NCBI GenBank assembly: GCA_030426665.1
Contig: JAUHYD010000004.1
Coordinates: 1-64,000, forward strand
Direction of reading: 5' to 3'
DNA length: 64,000 nucleotides
Source: Bacteroidia bacterium
GTDB taxonomy: Bacteria; Bacteroidota; Bacteroidia; Chitinophagales; Chitinophagaceae
Below the pieces are notes generated by a model. The model saw nothing but the letters and a program-made list of their open reading frames with translations. It searched no databases and was not told the DNA's origin. The translations under genes and the position numbers were made by a program. Shown here piece by piece: positions 9,435 to 17,334 of this stretch (positions within the stretch are counted from its first letter, which is position 1; every line of letters begins with the position of its first letter).

Positions 9435-9827
9435 CTAAAAGTCATCGTTAGTAACCGTCGCAGTGTAGTCAGCCATATAATCACTATTTTCTTTGTAAAC
9501 CCATTCCTCTGTGCGCATAAAGTCAGTGACAGACTGTTGCCCTGCATGATTATATATATCTATTCTCTCAAAATCCCGAAGCGTATCACCTGTTTCCTTA
9601 AAGTTCCTAACATGACTTAACCCTTGACCATTTACAGCTATAGTCATGGTTGAATTGTAGCTTATCCAGAAAGTATCGGTAGGTTCTGTACCATATAACT
9701 TCGTCCTCACAACAGTAATTGTATCATCTGCATTGTTTTTTACTTTGTATGTCAGTGTTGCCCCATACTCACAAGATGATAAAGCAATCAACGATACTAC
9801 AGTTAGATACATAACAGCATGTTTCAT
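9435..9827 (-). CDS. Hypothetical small lipoprotein
   Basis: The frame is open from 9860, but the ATG at 9827 is preferred because it places a standard signal peptide at the N-terminus: MKHAVMYLTVVSLIALSSC, a clean lipobox with the acylated Cys at residue 19. The mature part is about 112 residues (EYGATLTYKVKNNADDTITV...), acidic near its C-terminus (YMADYTATVTNDDF), and resembles a single beta-sandwich domain. No family is recognised. It is flanked by copies A and B of the structured repeat, which suggests it belongs to a mobile or recently acquired block. Function unknown. Confidence 0.65.
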   Translation of the reverse strand: MKHAVMYLTVVSLIALSSCEYGATLTYKVKNNADDTITVVRTKLYGTEPTDTFWISYNSTMTIAVNGQGLSHVRNFKETGDTLRDFERIDIYNHAGQQSVTDFMRTEEWVYKENSDYMADYTATVTNDDF

Positions 9828-9907
9828 AAAAATGTTCCCGGTTGAGTTAAAGTTACACAATACTCAATGACGAAACAGCTTATTGTCCATTTCTACTTTT
9901 CATTTGC

Positions 9908-10000
9908 CAGCTAAGCGTAGTCAATTAAAAGTTTGGCGTATGTCGCCCGACTACGTCACTGCGGTGGTCAATCGCCGGATTGACGAACAACCATGCGTTC
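9908..10000 (+). repeat. Copy B of 93-bp structured repeat
   Basis: Matches copy C (11067-11159) at 89 of 93 positions with no gap. It folds as nested hairpins: CGTAGTC pairs with GACTACG across an inner GGCG/CGCC stem with a TATGT loop, followed by a separate GTCAATC-GCCG-GATTGAC hairpin. Homology ends sharply at both sides. Confidence 0.9.
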
Positions 10001-10133
10001 ACTGTTCGTGTTACTCGGCTCATTTTTGGTGGGTGTTATTGGGGTGGTGTATTTCAGCGCTTCATAATCAAGTTGTAGTCCTATTTCAGGAAGATGCAAG
10101 TAGGTGTGGTGACAATACGATTACGTTGGAAAA

Positions 10134-10181
10134 AATTACCAATATTTGGTTAGTTAAAATAAATTACCTAATTTTGGTTAG
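10134..10181 (+). promoter_or_regulatory. Promoter and paired 20-bp operator-like repeats of higBA
   Basis: Two 20-bp copies (10134-10153 and 10162-10181) agree at 17 of 20 bases and lie 28 bp apart; each has the near-palindromic core ACCnAnnTTTGGT. The second contains TAATTTTG (10169-10176), an exact -7 box, and the first supplies TTTG (10145-10148) 20 bp upstream as the -33 element. The promoter is therefore built into the repeats, as expected where an antitoxin represses its own operon. Binding by HigA is inference. Confidence 0.55.
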
Positions 10182-10283
10182 AAAATATTAAATAATATTG
10201 TTGGCGAGCATCGAAAACTTGTCGTATTGCAAATCGTAAATTTATTAAATCGGACTAGAGTATGAAAATAAACTACACAGTAA

Positions 10284-10592
10284 ATGAAAGTAACGTTTAA
10301 AGATGAAAACCTGGAAGAGTTATATAGCACACCATTAAGCAATATAGGCAAGCAACAATATTCCAAGGTGGTAATTAAACACTTCCAAAGCAAAGTAAAA
10401 ATGCTAAAGTATGCTGATGATTTGGGGCAGATTGCAAAATTCAAAAGCATGAATTTAGAGAAAGTAAATAGCAAGAAACATAAATTGTGTTATTCAGTAC
10501 GAGTAAATGACCAATTCAGAATTCTATTTAAGGAAGTAGGAAAAGGCGAAATAGAGATTTACATTCTTGAATTAAGTAAACATTATGAGTAA
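10284..10592 (+). CDS. higB: HigB-like toxin (RelE superfamily mRNA interferase)
   Basis: A 102-residue basic protein of the HigB/plasmid-maintenance killer type. Features seen: MKVTFKDENLEELY opening strand-helix, a long basic middle helix (KHFQSKVKMLKYADDLGQI), and the C-terminal sheet KLCYSVRVNDQFRILFKE with Arg and Phe positions usual in RelE-fold toxins, ending with ILELSKHYE. Members cut mRNA at the ribosome and are neutralised by HigA. It is the first gene of the pair, the reversed order typical for hig systems. Its stop codon lies inside a perfect 14-bp hairpin that separates it from the antitoxin gene 85 bp downstream. Confidence 0.85.
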   Translation: MKVTFKDENLEELYSTPLSNIGKQQYSKVVIKHFQSKVKMLKYADDLGQIAKFKSMNLEKVNSKKHKLCYSVRVNDQFRILFKEVGKGEIEIYILELSKHYE

Positions 10593-10622
10593 TGTTAGGG
10601 CAATTTTAGCCCTAACATTACT
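10588..10622 (+). promoter_or_regulatory. Perfect 14-bp hairpin between toxin and antitoxin genes
   Basis: AGTAATGTTAGGGC (10588-10601) pairs exactly with 10609-10622 around a 7-nt loop AATTTTA. The toxin TAA stop (10590-10592) is in the left arm. It is not followed by a T run on the plus strand, so it is not a standard terminator there; it may be an attenuator, an RNA processing or stability element. Confidence 0.75.
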
Positions 10623-10677
10623 TAAAACAAAAAACATACTATACTAAAATTAGAACAGCAAAGAAGAAAAATAATAA

Positions 10678-10986
10678 ATGTCAAATCGCAATTACATAGT
10701 GCTTGGTAAGGATAACCAAGAGATACAAGACGCTGAAAATTCGTTGCACCCGGGCTATATCATAGAAATGGAAATTGAAGCAAGGGGGCTGAAAAAACAA
10801 GATGTAGCACACCTGCTAGGCATAAGACCACAGCATTTGTCTGAAATACTGAATGAGAAGCGAAATGTTAGTGCCATGCTCGCCATAAAATTAGAGCACG
10901 TATTTGAAATAGAGGCAGATTATTGGTTAAGGGTTCAGTCGGGCTATGACCTTGCAAAGGCACGCCAAAAAATGGCTTTATCGTAA
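10678..10986 (+). CDS. higA: HigA-like antitoxin, HTH domain
   Basis: A 102-residue protein with an XRE/HigA-type helix-turn-helix: LHPGYIIEMEIEARGLKKQDVAHLLGIRPQHLSEILNEKRNVSAMLAIKLEHVF, the standard HigA layout, followed by IEADYWLRVQSGYDLAKAR, a well-conserved HigA C-terminal pattern. It should bind and inhibit the preceding HigB toxin and repress the operon promoter through its HTH; the paired 20-bp repeats at 10134-10181 are the likely operator. The 85-bp space between the two genes is larger than in most hig operons and holds a strong hairpin, so the antitoxin may also have its own promoter. Confidence 0.88.
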   Translation: MSNRNYIVLGKDNQEIQDAENSLHPGYIIEMEIEARGLKKQDVAHLLGIRPQHLSEILNEKRNVSAMLAIKLEHVFEIEADYWLRVQSGYDLAKARQKMALS

Positions 10987-11571
10987 CACCCACTCGTCCC
11001 TGCGTTTGCCGTAGGTTGTATCTACTGGCATATCGGTTGTCGGTTTCTGACCGAGTATTACCACCTCAGCTAAGCGTAGTCTAATAAAAGTTTGGCGTAT
11101 GTCGCCCGACTACGTCACTGCGGCGGTCAATCGCCGGATTGACGAACAACCCTGCGTTCCCCTTTTGGCGCCGGTGCTTTTCACTGGTGTCTGCACAATA
11201 GTCAGTCTTTTCTGACTGACGAGGTCACTGCCCCTTTCTAAAATTTGTGGATAACATACTTCTCACTCCCACCTTTTGGCTTGGTTTTTGATGCTTGTAT
11301 CAGTATAAACCAAACTCTGTCAATATGACAATTACAAACGCAATACCGCTCATCTCACAAAACCAAAGTGTGCAAAAACAAGGGCAAAGAGTGCGCAAAA
11401 AAAGCGCAATTCCGGAGGGCAAATAACTCATAAACAACTGATTACCAACGCCAACACGAGAAAAAGAAAACCCTTGCGCAACCGAGTATTTTCAGTACAG
11501 GCCGAGCCACACCGAAGCGATACGAGCAGCCCAAAGCATTTATATTCAAATAAGTTATTAGTTTTATAGAA
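10987..11571. other. 585-bp gap: repeat copy C and unexplained sequence
   Basis: Holds copy C of the structured repeat (11067-11159). The remainder (11160-11571) has no gene with family features; it contains a small AGTCAG/CTGACT hairpin near 11200 and an A-rich stretch near 11390. I see no promoter of the TAnnTTTG kind directly before the downstream hydrolase gene. Confidence 0.5.
11067..11159 (+). repeat. Copy C of 93-bp structured repeat
   Basis: Fold seen directly: arm CGTAGTC 11075-11081 pairs with GACTACG 11108-11114; inside it GGCG 11094-11097 pairs with CGCC 11103-11106 around loop TATGT; then GTCAATC 11126-11132 pairs with GATTGAC 11137-11143 around GCCG. It is 89/93 identical to copy B and its first part is identical to copy A. 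Confidence 0.9.
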
Positions 11572-12504
11572 ATGAAACTGAAAACGACTATTGTATTTGT
11601 GATTGCTGTTGTGTTGGCAATAGCTATGTCAGGTGCTATCTACATAGGATATCGTCGGTACCCGTCAGTACACAACCAAGGCTATTCGGAACGAAAAATA
11701 CCTCTTAAAACGATTCCTGCACCGTCGTCCGACGCAAATGGCATAACAGAAATGTTGCGCAACTACATCCGCAGAAACGACCCGTACATAGCATTCTTTC
11801 CGGCTACTGGTGATAACAATTTGAACCCGGCGATGATTGTTGTCCCCGGGGGTGCTTATAGCGGCAGGGCAGAAATGGAAGAAGGAGTAACAACTGCAAA
11901 ATGGCTGAACTCGATCGGCATATCTGCCTTTGTACTACACTATAGGGTAGCACCGTACAGGTACCCGGCAGCACTGTATGACTTACAGGAAGCCATCCGA
12001 CATGTGCGAAAAAATGCTGCTCAACTGCATATTAATCCAAACAAAACAGGCGTTTTAGGGTTCTCTGCCGGTGGGCACCTCACAGCCACACTTACCACGC
12101 TAAACAAGGATGCAACACTTCGCCCAGATGTATTAGTATTATGCTACCCTGTGCTTACCATGAACAATAAATACACCCACCAACGAACAAAGCGCAACTT
12201 GCTGGGCGATGCTCCCTCAGAAAGCACAGTGTCGCTACTGTCTGCCGAAAAGAATGTACACAGCGGAATGCCACCTGTATTTGTATGGACCACCCTAGCC
12301 GACAAACACGTATCGGTGCAGAATTGTGAGTTGTTCGTAGAAGCACTGAAGCTGGCTGACGTGCCGTATGAATATCACTTGTTTAATGACGGTTGGCATG
12401 GTATGGGTTTGGCAGAAGGAGTGAAGGAAGCAGGAAACTGGCCGGTAATGCTGCATTGCTGGTTAGAGTGTATGGGGTTTGTTCCGCAGGAAGGAAACAA
12501 CTAA
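11572..12504 (+). CDS. Alpha/beta hydrolase (esterase/acetyl-xylan-esterase-like)
   Basis: A 310-residue membrane-anchored serine hydrolase. Residues 6-26 form a signal anchor (IVFVIAVVLAIAMSGAIYIG). The catalytic core shows PGGAY as the oxyanion strand, GFSAGG with the nucleophile Ser near residue 165, an Asp in LADKHV near 244 and the His in GWHGMG near 276. This order and spacing fit the BD-FAE/acetyl-esterase group that removes acetyl or feruloyl groups from polysaccharides; lipase activity is an alternative. It is anchored with the catalytic domain in the periplasm. Its stop overlaps by four bases the stop of the convergent cytochrome gene, leaving no room for a terminator. Confidence 0.85.
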   Translation: MKLKTTIVFVIAVVLAIAMSGAIYIGYRRYPSVHNQGYSERKIPLKTIPAPSSDANGITEMLRNYIRRNDPYIAFFPATGDNNLNPAMIVVPGGAYSGRAEMEEGVTTAKWLNSIGISAFVLHYRVAPYRYPAALYDLQEAIRHVRKNAAQLHINPNKTGVLGFSAGGHLTATLTTLNKDATLRPDVLVLCYPVLTMNNKYTHQRTKRNLLGDAPSESTVSLLSAEKNVHSGMPPVFVWTTLADKHVSVQNCELFVEALKLADVPYEYHLFNDGWHGMGLAEGVKEAGNWPVMLHCWLECMGFVPQEGNN

Positions 12505-14456
12505 AGATCTGCAAGCATAGCCTTTGCCTGCTCATTGTCGGGGTGTTTCTCCAGCAAATGGAGTAATCTACGCTTCGCCTTATCGTACTGTTGGTTCTGG
12601 TAATGCCATACAGCCAGATTAATGAGGTTCTGTTCGTAATCCGGGTCTAGCTCGTTGGCACGCATAAAGTGATTATAAGCCATAGTGCTATTGCCTGATT
12701 GCAGGTACAGATATCCGAGGTTGGTATGGGCGCTTACATGATTGGGGTCTTCCGACAATATGAATTCAAATATCGGTTTTGCCTCTTGTGGTTTGTTGAG
12801 CGCCAGCAGGCAAGTGCCATACTTATTCTGAAAGTCCATGGCGTACTTCCATATTGCTGTTGCCCGCTTGTACCAGGGAAGCGCAGCAGCAGGGTTGCCC
12901 GACTGATAGTATGCTTCTCCTATCCGGTAGGCCGACCAGGCATCTTTCATACTTTCGGGTTTGAGATTAGCGGCATATCCCGTTACCTTTTCAAACTTGT
13001 TCAGCAGGTAATATGCTCTGATGTAATCTCGGTTTTGCTTTAGCCCAGCCTCGTCGTCAGCTTGCTTACCCAGATAGAGTATTGCAGAGTCCAACAAGGC
13101 GACCGACGGTGTGTATCGCTCATAAAACTCCATGAAACCACGAGCGGTGGTAATAGCATCGGGATTATCGTTGTTAAAGCACTTCATCCCCAGAAACGCC
13201 GTAATCTTTTTGGCTGCAGTATCAGCTATGGGTCGCTTGCGTATAAAGTGGTCAGTAACAGCCACGTGCGGAATATCAATACTGCCGTTGCGGGGCATGT
13301 GACAAGTGATACAATCATTGTTTACGGCCATTCTTGCCTGCTCGCTCTCCGTGCAACGGGTCTGACCACTATTACCGGAATGGCAACCCTGACAGGCGTT
13401 GAGGTATTGCGTACGCGGCGTGAACTTAACACTCACATGGGGATTGTGACACGTAATGCAACTCATTTTGCCGGACTGCATATAACAGTTGCTTTTCTTC
13501 ATCCGCTCAACATGCGATGCCATTATCATTTTATCTTGCGCACCCTCATACTCCGGCATAAACACATTCATCGCTTCAGAGAGTTTCATACCCGGTCTGA
13601 AGTCATAGAAGTTTTTACCGTCATTCAGTACTGCTATACCTTGCAGATGGCAGCGCTGACAAATGTTATTCTGTAGTTCTGTTGATAATCTTCGGGGATT
13701 TACAATGGTATAATCCGGCATCTTGGAAGTGTCAACCGGTACGCTCGTTTGCCGCGCGTGAACATGCAGGCTCCCCGGCCCATGACAACGCTCACAATCA
13801 ATACCGGTCTTAATATTGCGATACTTGTTTTCGCTATTGCTCACAAAATCAGGATACCCATCGTGACAGGAAATACATTCCAGTTGTATCATCCGTCGGA
13901 ACCGACTGTTCGCCCCTTTTTCAAAACCGGGTGCAAGGTCCCATCGGTGCTTTTGGGTGTAGAACGTTATTGGCGCCTGATACAAATACCCGTTTGTATT
14001 GAATATATGAGAATTTGTGTGCTGCCCCGACCCGACAACAAAGTCTATCCGTTGTACGAGTTTATGCACGGTGTCTTTGCCTTCCAGCCGGTATTCTTTT
14101 ATGTAGAAGGTGTCATTTACCCAATACGGCTTGTAGTAATAATCAAGGATGCTGTCGTAGACCAATGCATGTGCAGGCGTAAAGTCAGCGGCAGACTTAT
14201 CTCTTGTTGCATGGTCAAACGATTGCCCCATGCCGGTCTTTATAAATGTTTCGTAAATACCCGGATGGCAACCGCGGCAAACGTCCATACCCACATACCG
14301 CACAGAGGTGTCGTAAACGTTCAGCCAATCGGAATGATGCTCCGGCACCGAAGCGATTTGTCTGGCTGTCTCAGGGCTGTTGCAGAAAAACGACGGCAAC
14401 GTAATTGCTATAACAGCTATTGCCAATACTATTTTTCGTAGAAACCCTGACGACAT
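12501..14456 (-). CDS. Heptaheme cytochrome c with C-terminal TPR domain
   Basis: ATG at 14456 is chosen over the TTG at 14465. The 651-residue protein has a hydrophobic N-terminus (IVLAIAVIAITLPSFFCN, possible lipobox Cys) and seven CXXCH heme sites: CRGCH, CISCH, CERCH, CQRCH, CITCH, CQGCH and CITCH, in the first about 400 residues. The spacing and many extra His suggest bis-His hemes of the cytochrome c554/NrfB-like superfamily. Residues about 500-650 are four or so tetratricopeptide repeats (AWSAYRIGEAYYQSGNPAAALPWY and VSAHTNLGYLYLQSGN are partial examples). Related heme-TPR proteins occur widely in environmental Bacteroidota, with unknown electron partners. No partner redox gene adjoins it. 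Confidence 0.88.
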   Translation of the reverse strand: MSSGFLRKIVLAIAVIAITLPSFFCNSPETARQIASVPEHHSDWLNVYDTSVRYVGMDVCRGCHPGIYETFIKTGMGQSFDHATRDKSAADFTPAHALVYDSILDYYYKPYWVNDTFYIKEYRLEGKDTVHKLVQRIDFVVGSGQHTNSHIFNTNGYLYQAPITFYTQKHRWDLAPGFEKGANSRFRRMIQLECISCHDGYPDFVSNSENKYRNIKTGIDCERCHGPGSLHVHARQTSVPVDTSKMPDYTIVNPRRLSTELQNNICQRCHLQGIAVLNDGKNFYDFRPGMKLSEAMNVFMPEYEGAQDKMIMASHVERMKKSNCYMQSGKMSCITCHNPHVSVKFTPRTQYLNACQGCHSGNSGQTRCTESEQARMAVNNDCITCHMPRNGSIDIPHVAVTDHFIRKRPIADTAAKKITAFLGMKCFNNDNPDAITTARGFMEFYERYTPSVALLDSAILYLGKQADDEAGLKQNRDYIRAYYLLNKFEKVTGYAANLKPESMKDAWSAYRIGEAYYQSGNPAAALPWYKRATAIWKYAMDFQNKYGTCLLALNKPQEAKPIFEFILSEDPNHVSAHTNLGYLYLQSGNSTMAYNHFMRANELDPDYEQNLINLAVWHYQNQQYDKAKRRLLHLLEKHPDNEQAKAMLADL

Positions 14457-14539
14457 ACCTTTCAAAATTAGTGGAATAAGTCAGGATACCACAATAGTTT
14501 TTTGTGAAAAGTAGTGCTTCCCGGTGGTAATAGGGTGGG

Positions 14540-15301
14540 TTATTTAGCTTTGTAGTACTTCAACTGTAGATGCTCACCATCGAACTCAGCATAGCTATCG
14601 TAGCGAATCCAGTCGCCGAGATTGACATAGAGGCTGCTCTGTGGTAATGGGAACTCAATAGCAATATGCCTGTGACCGAAAATAAAATAGTCGAAGTGCT
14701 CCTTATTGAGGGTGTCTAAACAAAACTGAACCAGCATTTCTTTTTCGGGGCCTAAAAACTCCTTTTCGGGCATATCGGCATGTTTGGGTCCCAATCTGCT
14801 AAACCAACCCGCAAGACCAACGCCTGTATCGGGGTGTACTCTTCGGTACAGCCATTGGGACAACGGGTTACGCAATACTGCCTTGAGCACCTTATATCCG
14901 GTATCGCCCGGCCCCAGCCCATCACCATGTGCTATAAAGAACTTCTTTCCGTTAAACTCTCTGACTATGGGTCCGTGATGTACATCTATGGCAAGCTCTT
15001 GTTTGAAGTAGTCACGCATCCACAAGTCGTGATTGCCGCTAAATGCCTCTATGTGCAAACCATTGTCGCGCAATTGTGCCAACTTGCCAAGAAATCTGGT
15101 GTAACCACGGGGTACTACATTCTTGTATTCAAACCAGGTATCGAATAGGTCTCCTACCAGAAATAACTGTGCTGCATCGAGGGCTATTTCATCGAGCCAT
15201 TTGCATATTCTGCGCTCCCGCTCCACACTGGAAGCATGGTCAGGTATTCCCAAATGAAAATCTGATGCGAAATATACTTTTTTGCCCTTTGGTAAATCCA
15301 T
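14540..15301 (-). CDS. lpxH: UDP-2,3-diacylglucosamine diphosphatase
   Basis: A 253-residue calcineurin-type metallophosphoesterase. All metal-site motifs are present in order: SDFHLG (DxH), VGDLFDTW (GDxxD), SGNHDLW (GNHD), IAHGDGLGPGD and FGHRHIA (GHxH). The HGDGL and WRRVHPD-like segment YRRVHPDTGVGLA match Bacteroidota LpxH, which hydrolyses UDP-2,3-diacylglucosamine to lipid X in lipid A synthesis at the inner membrane surface. A -7 box (15320-15327) precedes the start. It is downstream of korA on the same strand with a 76-bp gap; the pairing appears incidental. Confidence 0.9.
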   Translation of the reverse strand: MDLPKGKKVYFASDFHLGIPDHASSVERERRICKWLDEIALDAAQLFLVGDLFDTWFEYKNVVPRGYTRFLGKLAQLRDNGLHIEAFSGNHDLWMRDYFKQELAIDVHHGPIVREFNGKKFFIAHGDGLGPGDTGYKVLKAVLRNPLSQWLYRRVHPDTGVGLAGWFSRLGPKHADMPEKEFLGPEKEMLVQFCLDTLNKEHFDYFIFGHRHIAIEFPLPQSSLYVNLGDWIRYDSYAEFDGEHLQLKYYKAK

Positions 15302-15319
15302 GCGCTGCGGAGGTAGCTA

Positions 15320-15327
15320 CAAATTTA
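15320..15327 (-). promoter_or_regulatory. -7 box of lpxH
   Basis: Reads TAAATTTG on the minus strand, an exact TAnnTTTG match 18 bp before the lpxH ATG. Confidence 0.45.
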
Positions 15328-15377
15328 AACGAAATAAATAATACGACTTAGCCTCTGACGTACCAGTAAACATAGTG

Positions 15378-17225
15378 CTAACCTATCAGCTCCTTGATAG
15401 CAGTTACCAACTCAGTTCTGGTAATCGGAACACCCTTTATCTTGTTGTAAGGGATTGCGTCTACCAGATATTTATCTCTGATTATTTTTATCAGCTGACC
15501 ATTATTTAACTCGGGAATCAACACGTGCTTGTACTTACTTAGCATCTCGCCAAGATTGCGAGGGAAAGGACGAACGTATCTTAAGTGTGCATGTGCTACC
15601 TTAACCCCGGCAGCTTGCAACTCTAATACCGCACTTTTGATGGCACCATAGGTAGAGCCCCATCCAAGTACCAACACATCTCCTTCTTCAGGACCGCTGT
15701 CTAATATTTGTAGTGGAATGTAGTCTGCTATTTTCTCGATTTTCTCTTCACGTGTCTTCACCATGTGTTGGTGGTTTTCGGGGTCGTAAGAGATGTTGCC
15801 TGTTATATCTTCTTTCTCCAGACCACCTATTCTGTGCTCCAGACCGGGTGTTCCCGGTACTGCCCATGGGCGAACCAGCTTTTCATCACGCTTGTACGGC
15901 ATAAAGTGCTCTTCTCCCTCGTCCATCTCCCGCTTGAAGGTTACAGTTATGGGTTCCAGATCTTTGCTTTGCGGAAACCGCCAAGGCTCGGCACCATTGG
16001 CAATATAGCCATCGCTCAGGAAAAGAACGGGTGTCATGTGTTCTACAGATATCCTTACTGCCTCATAAACTGCTTCAAAACAATCGCTTGGCGTTGAAGC
16101 AGAAATAACGGGCATTGGACATTCTCCGTTTCTACCATAATATGCCTGTAACAAATCACTTTGTTCCGTTTTGGTCGGCAATCCGGTTGATGGGCCTCCT
16201 CGTTGAATATTTACTATCACCAACGGTATTTCCAACATCACAGCCAGACCCATTGCTTCTGTTTTGAGTGCCAGACCAGGTCCGGATGTAGTAGTGACGC
16301 CAAGGCTACCACCATAAGCAGCGCCTATTGCCGCTGAAATTGCCGCAATCTCATCCTCTGCCTGGAATGTACGTATCCCGAAACTCTTGTGTCGCGACAA
16401 CTCATGCAAAATATCAGATGCAGGTGTAATGGGATAGGAGCCCAGGAACATGGGAAGACTACTCTTCTCTGCTGCTGCAATCAGGCCGTACGAAAGTGCT
16501 ATGTTGCCTGTGATGTTTCTGTAAACACCAGCGGGAAGTTTCGCCTTTGCTACAATGTAACGAGACATGAACGCCTCTACGGTATCGCCATAGTTATAAC
16601 CTGCCTGCAATACTTTGACATTGCTCTCTAATATTTCCGGTCGTTTTCCAAACTTATCGTGCAGGAACGAAAACGTACTTGTCAGGTCTCTGTTATATAC
16701 CCAGTACAGGAAGCCGAGCACGAACATATTTTTTGCTCTGTCTTTCTCCTTAGTACCCATCTGAAAATCGACCAATGCCTCCCTTGTGAGTTTGGTGATG
16801 TCCATTTTGTGAACCTGAAAACCAACTAAAGTCTCGTCTTCAATGGGGTTTGCACCGTCTGAATAATTTGCTAGCCTCAGGTTCTTTTTGTCGAAACCAT
16901 TGGTGTCTACAATAATTATCCCTCCGGGTTTTAACGTCTTGAGGTTCACCTTGAGTGCGGCAGCATTCATTGCCACCAATACGTCGCAATTATCGCCGGG
17001 TGTATATATCTTGTTGCTCGAAAAGTGTAGCTGGAACCCGCTCACCCCCGGCACTGTTCCCTGCGGTGCACGAATCTCTGCGGGAAAGTCGGGGAATGTA
17101 GACAAGTCGTTGCCCACCAATGCGCTGTTATTTGTAAACTGGCTACCAGTAAGCTGCATACCGTCTCCGCTATCGCCCGCAAACTTAATAACTACATCTT
17201 CTATAATCTGTACCGGTACTGACAT
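15378..17225 (-). CDS. korA: 2-oxoacid:acceptor oxidoreductase, fused gamma/alpha subunit
   Basis: ATG at 17225 is preferred over an upstream TTG (17252) because a -7 box lies at 17242-17249. The 615-residue product fuses an N-terminal gamma domain (KFAGDSGDGMQLTGSQF, residues about 10-190) to a pyrimidine-binding alpha domain (LGSYPITPASDILHELSRH, GPGLALKTEAMGLAV, NIQRGGPSTGLPTKTEQSDL). It is one half of a ferredoxin-linked enzyme that oxidatively decarboxylates 2-oxoglutarate or a related 2-oxoacid with thiamine diphosphate. The beta subunit (TPP and Fe-S binding) normally follows korA but is not in this window; lpxH follows instead. Substrate specificity is not certain. Confidence 0.92.
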   Translation of the reverse strand: MSVPVQIIEDVVIKFAGDSGDGMQLTGSQFTNNSALVGNDLSTFPDFPAEIRAPQGTVPGVSGFQLHFSSNKIYTPGDNCDVLVAMNAAALKVNLKTLKPGGIIIVDTNGFDKKNLRLANYSDGANPIEDETLVGFQVHKMDITKLTREALVDFQMGTKEKDRAKNMFVLGFLYWVYNRDLTSTFSFLHDKFGKRPEILESNVKVLQAGYNYGDTVEAFMSRYIVAKAKLPAGVYRNITGNIALSYGLIAAAEKSSLPMFLGSYPITPASDILHELSRHKSFGIRTFQAEDEIAAISAAIGAAYGGSLGVTTTSGPGLALKTEAMGLAVMLEIPLVIVNIQRGGPSTGLPTKTEQSDLLQAYYGRNGECPMPVISASTPSDCFEAVYEAVRISVEHMTPVLFLSDGYIANGAEPWRFPQSKDLEPITVTFKREMDEGEEHFMPYKRDEKLVRPWAVPGTPGLEHRIGGLEKEDITGNISYDPENHQHMVKTREEKIEKIADYIPLQILDSGPEEGDVLVLGWGSTYGAIKSAVLELQAAGVKVAHAHLRYVRPFPRNLGEMLSKYKHVLIPELNNGQLIKIIRDKYLVDAIPYNKIKGVPITRTELVTAIKELIG

Positions 17226-17241
17226 AATACTGAAATGTGTG

Positions 17242-17249
17242 CAAAGGTA
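17242..17249 (-). promoter_or_regulatory. -7 box of korA
   Basis: Reads TACCTTTG (then C) on the minus strand, matching TAnnTTTG, 16 bp before ATG 17225. It would leave the alternative TTG start at 17252 untranscribed, which fixes the start. Confidence 0.55.
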
Positions 17250-17334
17250 CAATTTTAAGGAATAAGATAGTATCCGCCAGCTACTGCATTTACTTATGTG
17301 GCAATTGAACCCAGGTACAAATTGAGGACCTGTA

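Larger units (their letters stand above)
9828..10283. other. 456-bp gap: repeat copy B and higBA promoter
   Basis: The gap holds copy B of the 93-bp element (9908-10000), then about 130 bp with no coding signal, then the two 20-bp repeats and promoter of higBA (10134-10181). Open frames in it (such as 9883-10191 plus) have no family features. Confidence 0.6.

Noticed and set aside
9343-11159. Interpretation of the 93-bp copies as integron attC sites
   Set aside because: They lack the GTTRRRY/RYYYAAC core pairs and no integrase gene is in the window; the cassette idea stays only as a loose hypothesis.
13062-14441. Long plus-strand frames antisense to the cytochrome gene
   Set aside because: No start context or family motif, and the opposite strand carries seven CXXCH sites and TPRs.
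17225-17252. Upstream TTG start for korA and similar TTG starts at atpB, ruvB, mqnD, GT2, DUF4159 and enoyl-CoA hydratase
   Set aside because: Each is either across a -7 box or inside the preceding gene, and a family-like ATG start lies just downstream.
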